64,000 bases of DNA. Source: Roseivivax jejudonensis (lineage in GTDB: Bacteria > Pseudomonadota > Alphaproteobacteria > Rhodobacterales > Rhodobacteraceae). The stretch spans positions 186,001 to 250,000 of the forward strand of contig NZ_FWFK01000001.1 of assembly GCF_900172265.1 (NCBI RefSeq), written 5' to 3'. Below the pieces are notes generated by a model. It did not search any database. It worked only from the letters and a program-made list of their open reading frames with translations, and had not been told where the DNA came from. Both the position numbers and the translations under genes were made by a program. Of the stretch, positions 15,948 to 23,975 are shown in pieces; the stretch's first letter is position 1, and every line of letters begins with the position of its first letter.

Positions 15948-17555
15948 ATGAACATGGTCTCGGTCGCATCGTTCAGCGCGTTGGCGGATCGGCAGCCGCA
16001 CTATGCACTTGTGGGAGAGGTCGACCTCGTGGTGGTGCGCTGGGACGAGGACGTGTCAGTGTTTTACGGCCAGTGTTTGCATCGCGGTGCACTTATGTCC
16101 GACGGGTTCGTGCGGGGGCGCAACCTCATCTGCGGGGTTCACGACTGGGATTACCGGCTCGACACCGGGGTGTCTGAATACGCCAACGACGAGGCCCTGC
16201 CGAAATTCACCAGTCGGATCGAGGGCGACCATGTACTGGTCGACAGCGCCGAAATCGCCGCCTGGGCGGAGGCCAACCCGCAGCCGTTCGACCGTGAGGC
16301 CTATCTCGGCCTCTACGCCGATACCTCGCACGGTACCGCGGAGGAACCGCATGCCGCCCTCACCCACACATACGCGCGCGACGGGCTGGCATCGACCGGC
16401 CACCACGGCATCATCGATGCGATGGGCGTGCCGCGCGACCGCCTGCCCTCATGGGACGATCTGCAGATCCTGACCGCTCAGCTGCATCGCGCGCCGCTCC
16501 TCGACGATCATCCCGTCGGCACCGACGTCGTCATCGGCCCGACGGCGCAAAAACCGCTCAGGCTCGAGATCCCGCTTCTGGTGTCCGACATGTCCTTCGG
16601 CGCGCTGTCCCAGCCCGCCAAGATCGCGCTCGCCCGCGGGGCGGAGCTTGCCGGGACAGGCATCTGTTCCGGCGAAGGCGGGATGCTCCCCGAAGAGCAG
16701 GCCGCCAACGCGCGCTACTTCTACGAATTGGCGAGCGCTCGCTTCGGCTTTTCGTGGGACAAGCTCGACCTCGTCCAAGCCTTTCACTTCAAGGGGGGCC
16801 AAAGCGCCAAGACGGGCACGGGCGGCCACCTCCCGGGGGCCAAGAACACCGGCCGGATTGCCGAGGTGCGCGGCATCCCGGAAGGACAGCCGGCGATCAG
16901 CCCCGCACGCTTTCCCGACTGGACCGAGCCCGCCCAGATCCGCGACTTTGCCGACGAAGTGCGCGACCGGACCGGCGGGATCCCGGTCGGCTACAAGCTT
17001 TCTGCCCAGCATGTCGAGAAGGACATCGATGCGGCGCTGGAGGTCGGTGTCGACTACATCATACTGGACGGACGCGGTGGCGGCACCGGCGCGGCGCCAA
17101 CGCTCTTTCGCGACAACATATCGGTCCCGACCATCCCGGCCCTCGCCCGCGCGCGGCGCCACCTCGATCGCGCGGCGCCGGACGTCAGCCTGGTGATCAC
17201 CGGCGGGCTCCGGACGCCGGCCGACTTCATCAAGGCCCTCGCGCTCGGCGCGGATGCCGTCGCGGTGTCGAACGCCGCGATGCAGGCGATCGGGTGCATT
17301 GCAATGCGCGCGTGCCACACCAACAACTGCCCTGTCGGGATCGCCACACAGAAACCGCACCTCGTCAGCCGGTTGGTCGTCGAGGCCTCCGCCCGGCGCC
17401 TCGCCAACTTCTTCTCGGCCGCGACCGATCTGATGCAGGTCATGGCACGGGCCTGCGGTCATGATCACGTTTCGAAGTTCAACGCGGATGACCTGACCAC
17501 GTGGAAGCGCGACATGGCCGAGTTGTCGGGCGTCGCCTACGGCGGCGTCCGATGA
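15948..17555 (+). CDS. Rieske domain fused to FMN-binding glutamate-synthase-like domain
   Basis: A 535-residue fusion. Residues about 1-90 form a Rieske [2Fe-2S] domain with ligands Cys43, His45, Cys62 and His65 (CLH and CGVH). Residues about 130-520 match the FMN-binding domain of glutamate synthase: LVSDMSFGALS, GTGICSGEGGMLPEE, KGGQSAKTGTGGHLPG, YIILDGRGGGTGAAPT and the [3Fe-4S] ligands Cys450, Cys456 and Cys461 in CIAMRACHTNNCPVG. The glutamine amidotransferase domain of true GltB is absent, so glutamine-dependent synthesis is unlikely from this chain alone. Rieske to 3Fe-4S to FMN gives a plausible electron path. No signal peptide, so cytoplasmic. Start ATG 15948 (ATG 15954 possible). 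Its stop overlaps the next start. Confidence 0.9.
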   Translation: MNMVSVASFSALADRQPHYALVGEVDLVVVRWDEDVSVFYGQCLHRGALMSDGFVRGRNLICGVHDWDYRLDTGVSEYANDEALPKFTSRIEGDHVLVDSAEIAAWAEANPQPFDREAYLGLYADTSHGTAEEPHAALTHTYARDGLASTGHHGIIDAMGVPRDRLPSWDDLQILTAQLHRAPLLDDHPVGTDVVIGPTAQKPLRLEIPLLVSDMSFGALSQPAKIALARGAELAGTGICSGEGGMLPEEQAANARYFYELASARFGFSWDKLDLVQAFHFKGGQSAKTGTGGHLPGAKNTGRIAEVRGIPEGQPAISPARFPDWTEPAQIRDFADEVRDRTGGIPVGYKLSAQHVEKDIDAALEVGVDYIILDGRGGGTGAAPTLFRDNISVPTIPALARARRHLDRAAPDVSLVITGGLRTPADFIKALALGADAVAVSNAAMQAIGCIAMRACHTNNCPVGIATQKPHLVSRLVVEASARRLANFFSAATDLMQVMARACGHDHVSKFNADDLTTWKRDMAELSGVAYGGVR

Positions 17556-17914
17556 GCACCGCGGCCGCGATACTGGACCTCGCGAGAGCCTGGCTCTGGA
17601 TCGGGGCTGCGGTCGCGGCGCTGTTCCTGTCGATCGGGATTGGCCGGATCGACCCGGACGCCCGGGGCGCGTTCGTCTTTCGCGTGCTCCTGGTACCCGG
17701 CTTGCTTCTGATCTGGCCCTTGGTCCTCTGGAGATGGTGGCGGCTGGAGAAGGGCGACCGGTGGCTGCCGCGCTACCGTCCGCCTTCGGCCCACGCCTCC
17801 GCCGCCGCCGCGATGTCGGCGCTGATCATGGCCGCGCTGGTCCTGTCCTATGGCGCGCGTCAGGACTGGCCCGACAATATCGCTCCGCGGCGGATCACGG
17901 AGGCCGGGTCGTGA
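17552..17914 (+). CDS. Small two-helix membrane protein of the Rieske operon
   Basis: A 120-residue protein with hydrophobic segments at about 11-31 and 41-64 and a third at about 88-105. Between them is a WRWWRLEKGDRWLPRYRPP stretch. I do not recognise a family. The start overlaps the stop of the Rieske-glutamate synthase fusion (ATGA) and its stop overlaps the next GTG start, so it is translationally coupled on both sides. That favours a structural or anchoring role in a membrane redox complex made by this operon (inference). Confidence 0.75.
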   Translation: MSTAAAILDLARAWLWIGAAVAALFLSIGIGRIDPDARGAFVFRVLLVPGLLLIWPLVLWRWWRLEKGDRWLPRYRPPSAHASAAAAMSALIMAALVLSYGARQDWPDNIAPRRITEAGS

Positions 17915-18963
17915 GCGTCCGCTACATCCCGGTCCAGTGGAACCGCTTCAAATGGGGCTACGACGCGGCGCTTCTTGCCAGCGTCGGTGTGTTTCTCTGG
18001 GCGTTTCTGCGTGTGACCCCGGAGGACCTAGGACACGAGCGCGATGTCTCCGGCGCGATCCGCAACGCGCGGGCCTTCGGCGCCTGCGCGTTCGTCATGC
18101 TGACGGGGATCCTGTGCATCGGCCCCCTCGCCCGGCTCGACACCCGCTTCCTCCCGCTTCTCTACAACAGGCGGCATTTCGGGGTCGTGACCGCCGCAGT
18201 GGCGCTGACGCATTTTTCCTTCGTGCTCGACTGGTATTTCGCGTTCTCGCCCGCGGGCAAATACGAAGCCCTCCTGTTCGCCAACACGAGCTTCACGAAC
18301 GGCGTGGCCGGGTTTCCGTTCGAGGCGTTCGGAATCTTCGCGCTCCTGTCGCTGCTGATCCTCGCCGCGACCAGCCACGACTTCTGGATGAAGTTCCTCA
18401 CCCCGCCGGTCTGGAAGGGTCTGCACTACCTGATCTATCCGGCCTACGCCGCCGTTGTCGCGCATGTGGCCTGGGGCGCCCTGCTCGATCAGGAGAACAC
18501 GACGTTCGCCTGGGTGGTCCATGTCGGCGCGCTCTTGGTCGTCGGCCTGCACCTCGGCGCGGCGCTGTCTGGACGGGACGCGGCGAAACCGAGAACCGCC
18601 GGCTGGGTCGATGCGGGCGATCCGGCAACGATCCCGGAAGGCCGTGCGCGCATCGTGACGCTGGCCTCCGGCGATCGGGTCGCGGTCTTTCGGCACGAGG
18701 GCGCGCTCTCGGCCATATCGAACGCCTGCGCCCACCAGAACGGCCCCCTCGGCGAGGGTCGCATCATCGATTGCCTCGTGACCTGCCCATGGCACGGCTT
18801 CCAGTACGATGTGCGCACAGGGCGATCGCCCGCGCCGTTCACCGAAAAGGTGCCGACTTACGCGCTACGGCTCGAGGGCGGCAGACTGCTGGTGAGCCCC
18901 GACGCGGATCCCCCCGGCACGCCGCAACGCCCCGTCCCCGTGCACAGGGGGCGGACGACATGA
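17911..18963 (+). CDS. Ferric-reductase-like transmembrane protein with C-terminal Rieske domain
   Basis: A 350-residue fusion. The N-terminal two thirds has about six helices of the ferric-reductase-like type. His residues sit where b-haem ligands are expected (LYNRRHFGVVTAAVALTHF and LHYLIYPAYAAVVAHVAWG). Residues about 240-335 form a Rieske domain with Cys273, His275, Cys292 and His295 (CAHQNGPLGEG and CPWHGFQYD). It should pass electrons between a cytoplasmic Rieske centre and membrane haems or quinone. The start is GTG 17911, overlapping the preceding stop as GTGA. There is no FAD/NAD reductase domain as in NOX/FRE proteins; the Rieske domain takes its place. Confidence 0.88.
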   Translation: MSVRYIPVQWNRFKWGYDAALLASVGVFLWAFLRVTPEDLGHERDVSGAIRNARAFGACAFVMLTGILCIGPLARLDTRFLPLLYNRRHFGVVTAAVALTHFSFVLDWYFAFSPAGKYEALLFANTSFTNGVAGFPFEAFGIFALLSLLILAATSHDFWMKFLTPPVWKGLHYLIYPAYAAVVAHVAWGALLDQENTTFAWVVHVGALLVVGLHLGAALSGRDAAKPRTAGWVDAGDPATIPEGRARIVTLASGDRVAVFRHEGALSAISNACAHQNGPLGEGRIIDCLVTCPWHGFQYDVRTGRSPAPFTEKVPTYALRLEGGRLLVSPDADPPGTPQRPVPVHRGRTT

Positions 18964-19718
18964 GCGAGCGTCCGTTCTTCGTCGGGTACCTCGGCCTGCC
19001 GCGCGGTCTGCGGTTCATGACGCTTGCGCTGGCGGTGTCGCTGCTGATTGGCGGAGGACTTCTGGCCACCGTCATCGCGCGGGCCAAGGACGATCCCGGT
19101 CCCGGCACCTTCAGGTTCGACTACGGCCGGCAGACCGTCACCGGCATCGTCGCGCTCACGCCGACGCCGATCCTGCACGTCACCAAGGGCTCCGAGCACA
19201 TCGAGGCGGGCCGTACGCTCATGCTGTCCGGCCAGGGCAAGAACGGCGCTCTGCTCCGCGCCCGCGCGCTCGAGGGCCGGCTGGCCAATGCCTCGGGCAT
19301 CCTTCTCACACGGGGAGATCTCGACATGATGCAGCTCGTTTGCGGCGAGGCCGGCCTCGGCCCCGCGGACGGCGACGCGCCCATGGCTCCCGAGCCCGAG
19401 GATCTCGGCCGCTGGGAACTGGCCGGAGAGATCTGCGACGGCAAATGCGCCGCCGGCGCCATGCGGCCCGGGACCGGCATAGCGCACAAGGCCTGCGCCA
19501 GTCTCTGCATCCTCAACGGGCTGCCACCGGTCTTCATATCGACCCGGCCGATCGAGGGGGAGACATTCCTTTTGATCGCCGGCACACCCGAGGACCCGAT
19601 GCCGCCCGAGCTCTACGACTGGGTCGCGGAATACGTCGCGCTCAAGGGCCAGATCGTGCGCCACGGCGACCTGCTCGTTCTCGACATCGACACGGCGACG
19701 CTGGAGCGCACGCCATGA
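18960..19718 (+). CDS. Membrane-anchored Cys-rich protein of the Rieske operon
   Basis: A 252-residue protein with one helix (about 18-42) and a large, probably periplasmic, part. The striking feature is a cluster at 159-183: Cys159, Cys163, His176, Cys179 and Cys183, in GEICDGKCAAGAMRPG and HKACASLCILNG. This could bind a metal or haem or form disulfides. I do not recognise a named family. Start ATG 18960 overlaps the preceding stop, and its stop overlaps the next start. The location suggests a redox partner or assembly factor for the Rieske proteins (inference). Confidence 0.78.
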   Translation: MSERPFFVGYLGLPRGLRFMTLALAVSLLIGGGLLATVIARAKDDPGPGTFRFDYGRQTVTGIVALTPTPILHVTKGSEHIEAGRTLMLSGQGKNGALLRARALEGRLANASGILLTRGDLDMMQLVCGEAGLGPADGDAPMAPEPEDLGRWELAGEICDGKCAAGAMRPGTGIAHKACASLCILNGLPPVFISTRPIEGETFLLIAGTPEDPMPPELYDWVAEYVALKGQIVRHGDLLVLDIDTATLERTP

Positions 19719-19999
19719 TCCGCCACCTGCCCGCAACGACACTGACCCTCCTTGCCGGAGCCTGCATCTTCTACGTCAGCCGCTTCTGGACACTCCGCCT
19801 CTGGTCCGGCGGGCTTTTCGGGATCGAGGCGTTGCCCGCGCAAGGCGGCCTGACCGCCCGGTGGCTGCGCGGCACGCCGCTCGCACCCTACGAGCTGATC
19901 ATCTGGCTCGTCGGCGGCGTCCTCATGCTCACCGTGCTCGAAGCGCTGATATCGCGGCTCTGGCCGCCCGTACCGGAGGACGACAGCCATGAAGGATGA
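19715..19999 (+). CDS. Small two-helix membrane protein of the Rieske operon
   Basis: A 94-residue protein with helices at about 7-24 and 58-82, ending in an acidic tail (PVPEDDSHEG). No family recognised. Start ATG 19715 overlaps the preceding stop by four bases, and its last 11 bases overlap the start of the Rieske-ThDP gene. With the 17552 and 17911 products it would form the membrane part of the proposed complex. Confidence 0.72.
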   Translation: MIRHLPATTLTLLAGACIFYVSRFWTLRLWSGGLFGIEALPAQGGLTARWLRGTPLAPYELIIWLVGGVLMLTVLEALISRLWPPVPEDDSHEG

Positions 20000-21962
20000 A
20001 GCGCTCGACTGGGTCAGCGTCGGCGCTGCCGATCTCCCTGAGGGACGGGTCAAGACGGTGTCGGCGCGCACCCGCTACCTTTGCCTGTCACATTTTGACG
20101 GGCGGTGGGCCGCGATGGACAACCACTGCCCGCACCAGGGCGGACCGCTCGGCGAAGGCACGATCGAGCGCGGCGTCGAGGGCAAGTGCTGGATCCGCTG
20201 CCCCTGGCACGGCTGGGACTTCGACCCGATCACCGGCGCCCCGCCGGGCGGGCACGCGGATGCCGGGCAGACCACCTACCCCGTAAAGGTCGAGGGTGGG
20301 GAAGTCTTTGTCGGCCTCACGCCCGATCCGCCCCGCGCCCGCACCGTGACCGACGCAATAGCCGAGACCATGGTGGCGTGGGGGATCAAGCGCGTCTTCG
20401 GCATGGTGGGGCATTCCAACCTCGGACTTGCGGACGCGATCCGCCGCCGCACCGCGGATGGCGAGATGGCTTATGTCGGAATTCGCCACGAGGGGGCGGC
20501 CGCCTTTGCGGCCTCCGCCTACGGCAAGCTCGCCGGCCGGCCTGCCGCGTGCCTGACCATCGCGGGCCCCGGCGCCACGAACCTTCTGACCGGGCTCTGG
20601 GACGCCAAGGTCGATCGCGCGCCGGTGCTGGCGTTGACGGGTCAGGTTCAGACGCAGGTCTTCGGACCCGGAGCGTTCCAGGACATTGACCTGGGCTCCG
20701 CGTTCGAGGCGGTGAGCCGGTTCTCGCAGCCCGTGCTCTCGACCTCGAACCACCCCAAACTGGCCGCGCTCGCCATCAAGACGGCTCTGATCGAACGGGA
20801 CGTCGCGCACCTAATTTTTCCCGACGACGTGCAAACGCAGCCGTCGGAGGCGCCGGCGCTGCCGCCCGCGGGCCGGGTTGGCGGCGCCGTGGTCAAGCCA
20901 TCGGATGCCGACATCGGCGCCGCACTGCAGCTCATCGGCGGCGCGCGCCGTCCGGTCATCGTCATGGGCCACGGTGCGTGGGAGGCGCGCGACCGGATCA
21001 TCGCGCTGGCCGAAACGCTCGGCGCGCCTGTGCTCACGACGTTCAAGGGCAAGGGCCTCATTCCCGACGATCACCCGAATGCCGGGGGCGTGCTCGGGCG
21101 ATCGGGTACGCCGATCGCAAGCTGGTTCATGAACGAGTGCGACCTCCAGATCGTCCTTGGCGCGTCCTTCTCGAACCACACGGGTATCGACCGGGGCAAG
21201 CCGACGATCCAGGTCGATTTCGAGCGTATGCAGCTTGGCAAGTTCCACCCTGTCACTTTGCCGATCTGGGGCGAGATCGGCGCGTTCTGCGACGCGGTCG
21301 CCCCCCGTGTGACATGCCATCCCGATGCCGACGACCAGATCGCTGACCTCGCCACACGCTGGTCGATGTGGCGCGAGGAAAAGCAGCGGCGCCTGTCGGA
21401 AGAGCGCGGTACCGGTGTGCATTCGGTCGCGGTATTCGAGGCGCTTGCACGGGTCGCGCCGCCCGACGCCCTGATCGCGGTCGATGTCGGCAACAACACG
21501 TATTCCTTCGGCCGCTATTTCGAGACGCGCGGCCAGCGGGTGCTGATGTCCGGGTATCTCGGCTCGATCGGCTTCGCGCTCCCGGCCGCCATGGGTGCGT
21601 GGGCGGCAACCCAGGACATCGAGGACTTCGCCGGGCGCAAGGTCATCTCGATCTCCGGCGACGGTGGTTTCGGACAATACGCGATGGAACTGACGACGGC
21701 CGTGAAGTACCGGATGGATATAACCCACGTCCTTCTGCACAACGCGGAGCTCGGCAAGATTTCCAAGGAGCAGCGCTCCGGCGAATGGCCGGTGTGGGAA
21801 ACCTCCCTCGTCAATCCGTCGTTTGCGGCCTTCGCGCGGCTCTGCGGTGCGCAAGGATCCAAGGTAACCAAAGGCCTGGATGTGGAGGCGGCGCTGGCGG
21901 AGGCCATCGCCGTGCCGGGCCCCGCCCTTGTCGAGATCATGACCGACCCCGAGTTGGTTTGA
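19989..21962 (+). CDS. Rieske domain fused to ThDP-dependent enzyme (pyruvate oxidase/acetolactate synthase type)
   Basis: A 657-residue fusion. Residues 1-110 form a Rieske domain with Cys47, His49, Cys71 and His74 (CPHQGGPLGEG and CPWHGWDFDP). Residues about 115-657 have the three-domain ThDP enzyme layout: PYR domain with catalytic Glu168 in GIRHEGAAAFAASAYGK and TIAGPGATNLLTG, a middle domain (about 305-440), and a PP domain with the cofactor motif beginning GDGGF (Asp558) and ending HNAELG. It should decarboxylate a 2-oxo acid or act on an acyl-ThDP intermediate, with the Rieske cluster as a built-in electron acceptor. The closest well-known relative in domain order is pyruvate oxidase. 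Substrate unknown. Confidence 0.9.
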   Translation: MKDEALDWVSVGAADLPEGRVKTVSARTRYLCLSHFDGRWAAMDNHCPHQGGPLGEGTIERGVEGKCWIRCPWHGWDFDPITGAPPGGHADAGQTTYPVKVEGGEVFVGLTPDPPRARTVTDAIAETMVAWGIKRVFGMVGHSNLGLADAIRRRTADGEMAYVGIRHEGAAAFAASAYGKLAGRPAACLTIAGPGATNLLTGLWDAKVDRAPVLALTGQVQTQVFGPGAFQDIDLGSAFEAVSRFSQPVLSTSNHPKLAALAIKTALIERDVAHLIFPDDVQTQPSEAPALPPAGRVGGAVVKPSDADIGAALQLIGGARRPVIVMGHGAWEARDRIIALAETLGAPVLTTFKGKGLIPDDHPNAGGVLGRSGTPIASWFMNECDLQIVLGASFSNHTGIDRGKPTIQVDFERMQLGKFHPVTLPIWGEIGAFCDAVAPRVTCHPDADDQIADLATRWSMWREEKQRRLSEERGTGVHSVAVFEALARVAPPDALIAVDVGNNTYSFGRYFETRGQRVLMSGYLGSIGFALPAAMGAWAATQDIEDFAGRKVISISGDGGFGQYAMELTTAVKYRMDITHVLLHNAELGKISKEQRSGEWPVWETSLVNPSFAAFARLCGAQGSKVTKGLDVEAALAEAIAVPGPALVEIMTDPELV

Positions 21963-21973
21963 GGACGCGGTGG

Positions 21974-22783
21974 ATGGCAAAGATCGCGCCGACCCCTCCA
22001 ACCCGCCTCGCCACGGCGCGGACACAGGCGCACGCGGCGGTCCAGTTGCTCTATCGCGCCGCGGTCGCGAACCTCGCCGCGCAAGCCGGCGATGCGCATA
22101 CCAACCTTGCTTGGGATCGCGCGGACATGGCCCTGGCGACGCAGCCGCTCGGCCGCCGCGAGGTAACGGTCGGCCTTCGGATGTCTCCCCTGACGCTTCG
22201 GATCGGCGACGCGGAGCTTGCGCTTGACCGCCGGACCGCGTCCGACGCGCTCGCTTGGCTCGACGATCGGCTTGCCGATGTCGGTCTGCGCTCGGCGCGG
22301 TCCACGGCTGTAACGTACGACCTGCCGACGGCGGTGGCCCACCTTCACGGTTTCGAGGACGATCCCGGGCTAATCGCATTGGCGGAATGGTTCGATCTTG
22401 CCGATACGGCACTGCACCGCGTCGCGAAACGGATCGACGCGGTGCCAGGGCCAAGTCCCGTGCGCTGCTGGCCCCATCATTTCGACATTGCCAGCTATGT
22501 CGCACTCGAGGACGGCGATCCCGAAGAGGCGCGCGGTATCGGCATCGGCCTGTCGCCCGGAGATGCGGCGCAGGATCAACCTTATTTCTACGTGACCCCT
22601 TGGCCGCGGCCTCCGGTGCATCTGTTGCCCGAGGCGATCCCGCCGGGACGATGGCACCGCGGATCCTTTGTCGGGTTGGTGGCGTCTGCCTCGGATCTCA
22701 CGGCCATGTCCGAGATCCATTCGGCAAGCGAGGAATTCCTGGAGCGAAGCGTCGCCATTGCGCGCGAACTCCTTGGCGCATGA
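21974..22783 (+). CDS. Conserved-looking hypothetical protein, end of Rieske operon
   Basis: A 269-residue soluble protein starting at ATG 21974 with GAGG about 9 nt upstream, 11 nt after the ThDP gene. Notable segments are VRCWPHHFDIASYV, GIGIGLSPGDAA and QPYFYVTPWPRPP, which look like conserved structural motifs, but I cannot assign a function. It has no signal peptide or membrane helix. The short gap suggests co-transcription with the Rieske genes, although the loss of the overlapping-start pattern could mark a looser link. Confidence 0.72.
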   Translation: MAKIAPTPPTRLATARTQAHAAVQLLYRAAVANLAAQAGDAHTNLAWDRADMALATQPLGRREVTVGLRMSPLTLRIGDAELALDRRTASDALAWLDDRLADVGLRSARSTAVTYDLPTAVAHLHGFEDDPGLIALAEWFDLADTALHRVAKRIDAVPGPSPVRCWPHHFDIASYVALEDGDPEEARGIGIGLSPGDAAQDQPYFYVTPWPRPPVHLLPEAIPPGRWHRGSFVGLVASASDLTAMSEIHSASEEFLERSVAIARELLGA

Positions 22784-23010
22784 GACGCGATGTGCCCCCG
22801 CCGCAGGTGTTGGAGGGAATTCGCACTGAGTCGTCATTCGTCGATATTTAGAGAAATATGGATCGGTCCGAAGCGCAGAGAACGTGTTACATACCTCACG
22901 AGTCGGAGCATCGCAGATCCGTGTAATGCGCGGAAATCCAATCGACCCTACTCTAGTCCCAATCGCCGACGCTTCATTTCGTCGGCGCTGGTATGAACAG
23001 GAGAGTCGCG

Positions 23011-23538
23011 ATGCCCGGATACGACATGACACGCCGCGCCGCAATCGGCGCCGCCCTTGCCTCCGTTGCAACGACCAAATCACGAGCGGATGACACCGCG
23101 GCGCTGACCAATGAGGACTTCATTTTTGAAATCACCCGCTCCGACGCCGAATGGCGGAGATTTCTCGGCGACGAGCGGTATTACGTCATGCGCGAGGTCG
23201 GAACGGAATGGGCACGCTCATCGGAACTCTGGGATCGATACGGTGCCGCGACATATTCGTGCGCTGGCTGTGATCTCAAGGTCTATGACGAGAAACAGCG
23301 CCGGCCCCTCGATAAGGGCTGGGTCTTTTTCCACCATGCGGAGCCGAGATCGGTTCTGATGAGCATCGACAGGGTCAGCCCCACCGCCTACGGCGGTTCG
23401 GGCATGGAGGAAGAGGGAAAGGAACTCATCGAAGTCCAGTGTCGCCGCTGTGGCTGTCACCTCGGGCACATTCTCTACCTCGAGGGCGGGATCGTGCACT
23501 GCATCAACGGGATCGCGTTGACGTTGCAGGAAATCTGA
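23011..23538 (+). CDS. msrB: Exported MsrB-like methionine-R-sulfoxide reductase
   Basis: A 175-residue protein of the SelR/MsrB family, which reduces methionine-R-sulfoxide. The zinc-type cysteines are Cys84/Cys87 (CAGC) and Cys144/Cys147 (CRRC). HLGH and the catalytic Cys164 in VHCINGIAL match the family RYCxN motif, with His in place of Tyr. The N-terminus carries a Tat-like twin-arginine signal (TRRAAIGAALASVA, about residues 7-30), so it probably works in the periplasm. The start at 23011 is chosen because CAGGAGA sits 6 nt upstream; an earlier ATG at 22993 is less likely. The usual resolving Cys is not obvious. Confidence 0.85.
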   Translation: MPGYDMTRRAAIGAALASVATTKSRADDTAALTNEDFIFEITRSDAEWRRFLGDERYYVMREVGTEWARSSELWDRYGAATYSCAGCDLKVYDEKQRRPLDKGWVFFHHAEPRSVLMSIDRVSPTAYGGSGMEEEGKELIEVQCRRCGCHLGHILYLEGGIVHCINGIALTLQEI

Positions 23539-23628
23539 GGACGCCCTTCTTGCGTGTCGCGCGGACCCTTTTGCCCGGCCAGACCAACCACAAGGCGCTC
23601 GTATAAATACGAGAATACCGACATCCTC

Positions 23629-23659
23629 AACAAGAAAGGTCGCGCCGTGGGGCGCGACC
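23629..23659 (-). terminator. Rho-independent terminator of the HdeA-like gene
   Basis: On the minus strand the stem GGTCGCGCC/GGCGCGACC (23638-23659, 9 bp, 4-nt loop) is followed by TTTCTTGTT. It lies 38 nt past the stop of the minus-strand gene at 23697. A 7-bp inverted repeat, CTCGTAT-AA-ATACGAG, lies at 23598-23613 between this and the convergent MsrB gene. Confidence 0.75.
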
Positions 23660-23696
23660 GATCATTCCGTTGGTTCTGGATAGACGGAACCGGCCG

Positions 23697-23975
23697 TCAG
23701 TCGTCCATCGTCATGCCGGCGGTCGCGGCGGTCAGGATCGTGGTGGCGGCCTCGTTGCTGCCGCAAATGTTGTTCAGGCGCACGCGCGCGGAGTCCGGAT
23801 TCTGGCGCGAGCCCAGGCGCTCGACCAATGCGGTTGCCGCTTCGAGCTGCCCCGCTTGGTCCATGTCCTGGAATTCCGCGCAGGTGATCGAGGAGACATC
23901 CATTTGTGCGGCAACGGGCGTCGCCATGACAATTGCGAGGCCGCAAGCCGAAAGGATCTTTGCGATATTCGTCAT
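23697..23975 (-). CDS. Small secreted HdeA-like protein
   Basis: A 92-residue protein with a signal peptide (about 1-23, ending VAAQ). The mature part has two cysteines, in SITCAEFQDMDQ and NNICGSN, with a helical spacing like HdeA/HdeB acid-stress chaperones, which protect periplasmic proteins by a single disulfide-held helical bundle. The family match is by length, signal peptide and the CxEF start only, so it is moderate. It has its own terminator and is monocistronic. Confidence 0.65.
   Translation of the reverse strand: MTNIAKILSACGLAIVMATPVAAQMDVSSITCAEFQDMDQAGQLEAATALVERLGSRQNPDSARVRLNNICGSNEAATTILTAATAGMTMDD

Noticed and set aside
15418-15969. A 183-codon minus-strand frame before the Rieske operon
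   Set aside because: No ribosome site, no recognisable family, and it overlaps the ends of both flanking genes.
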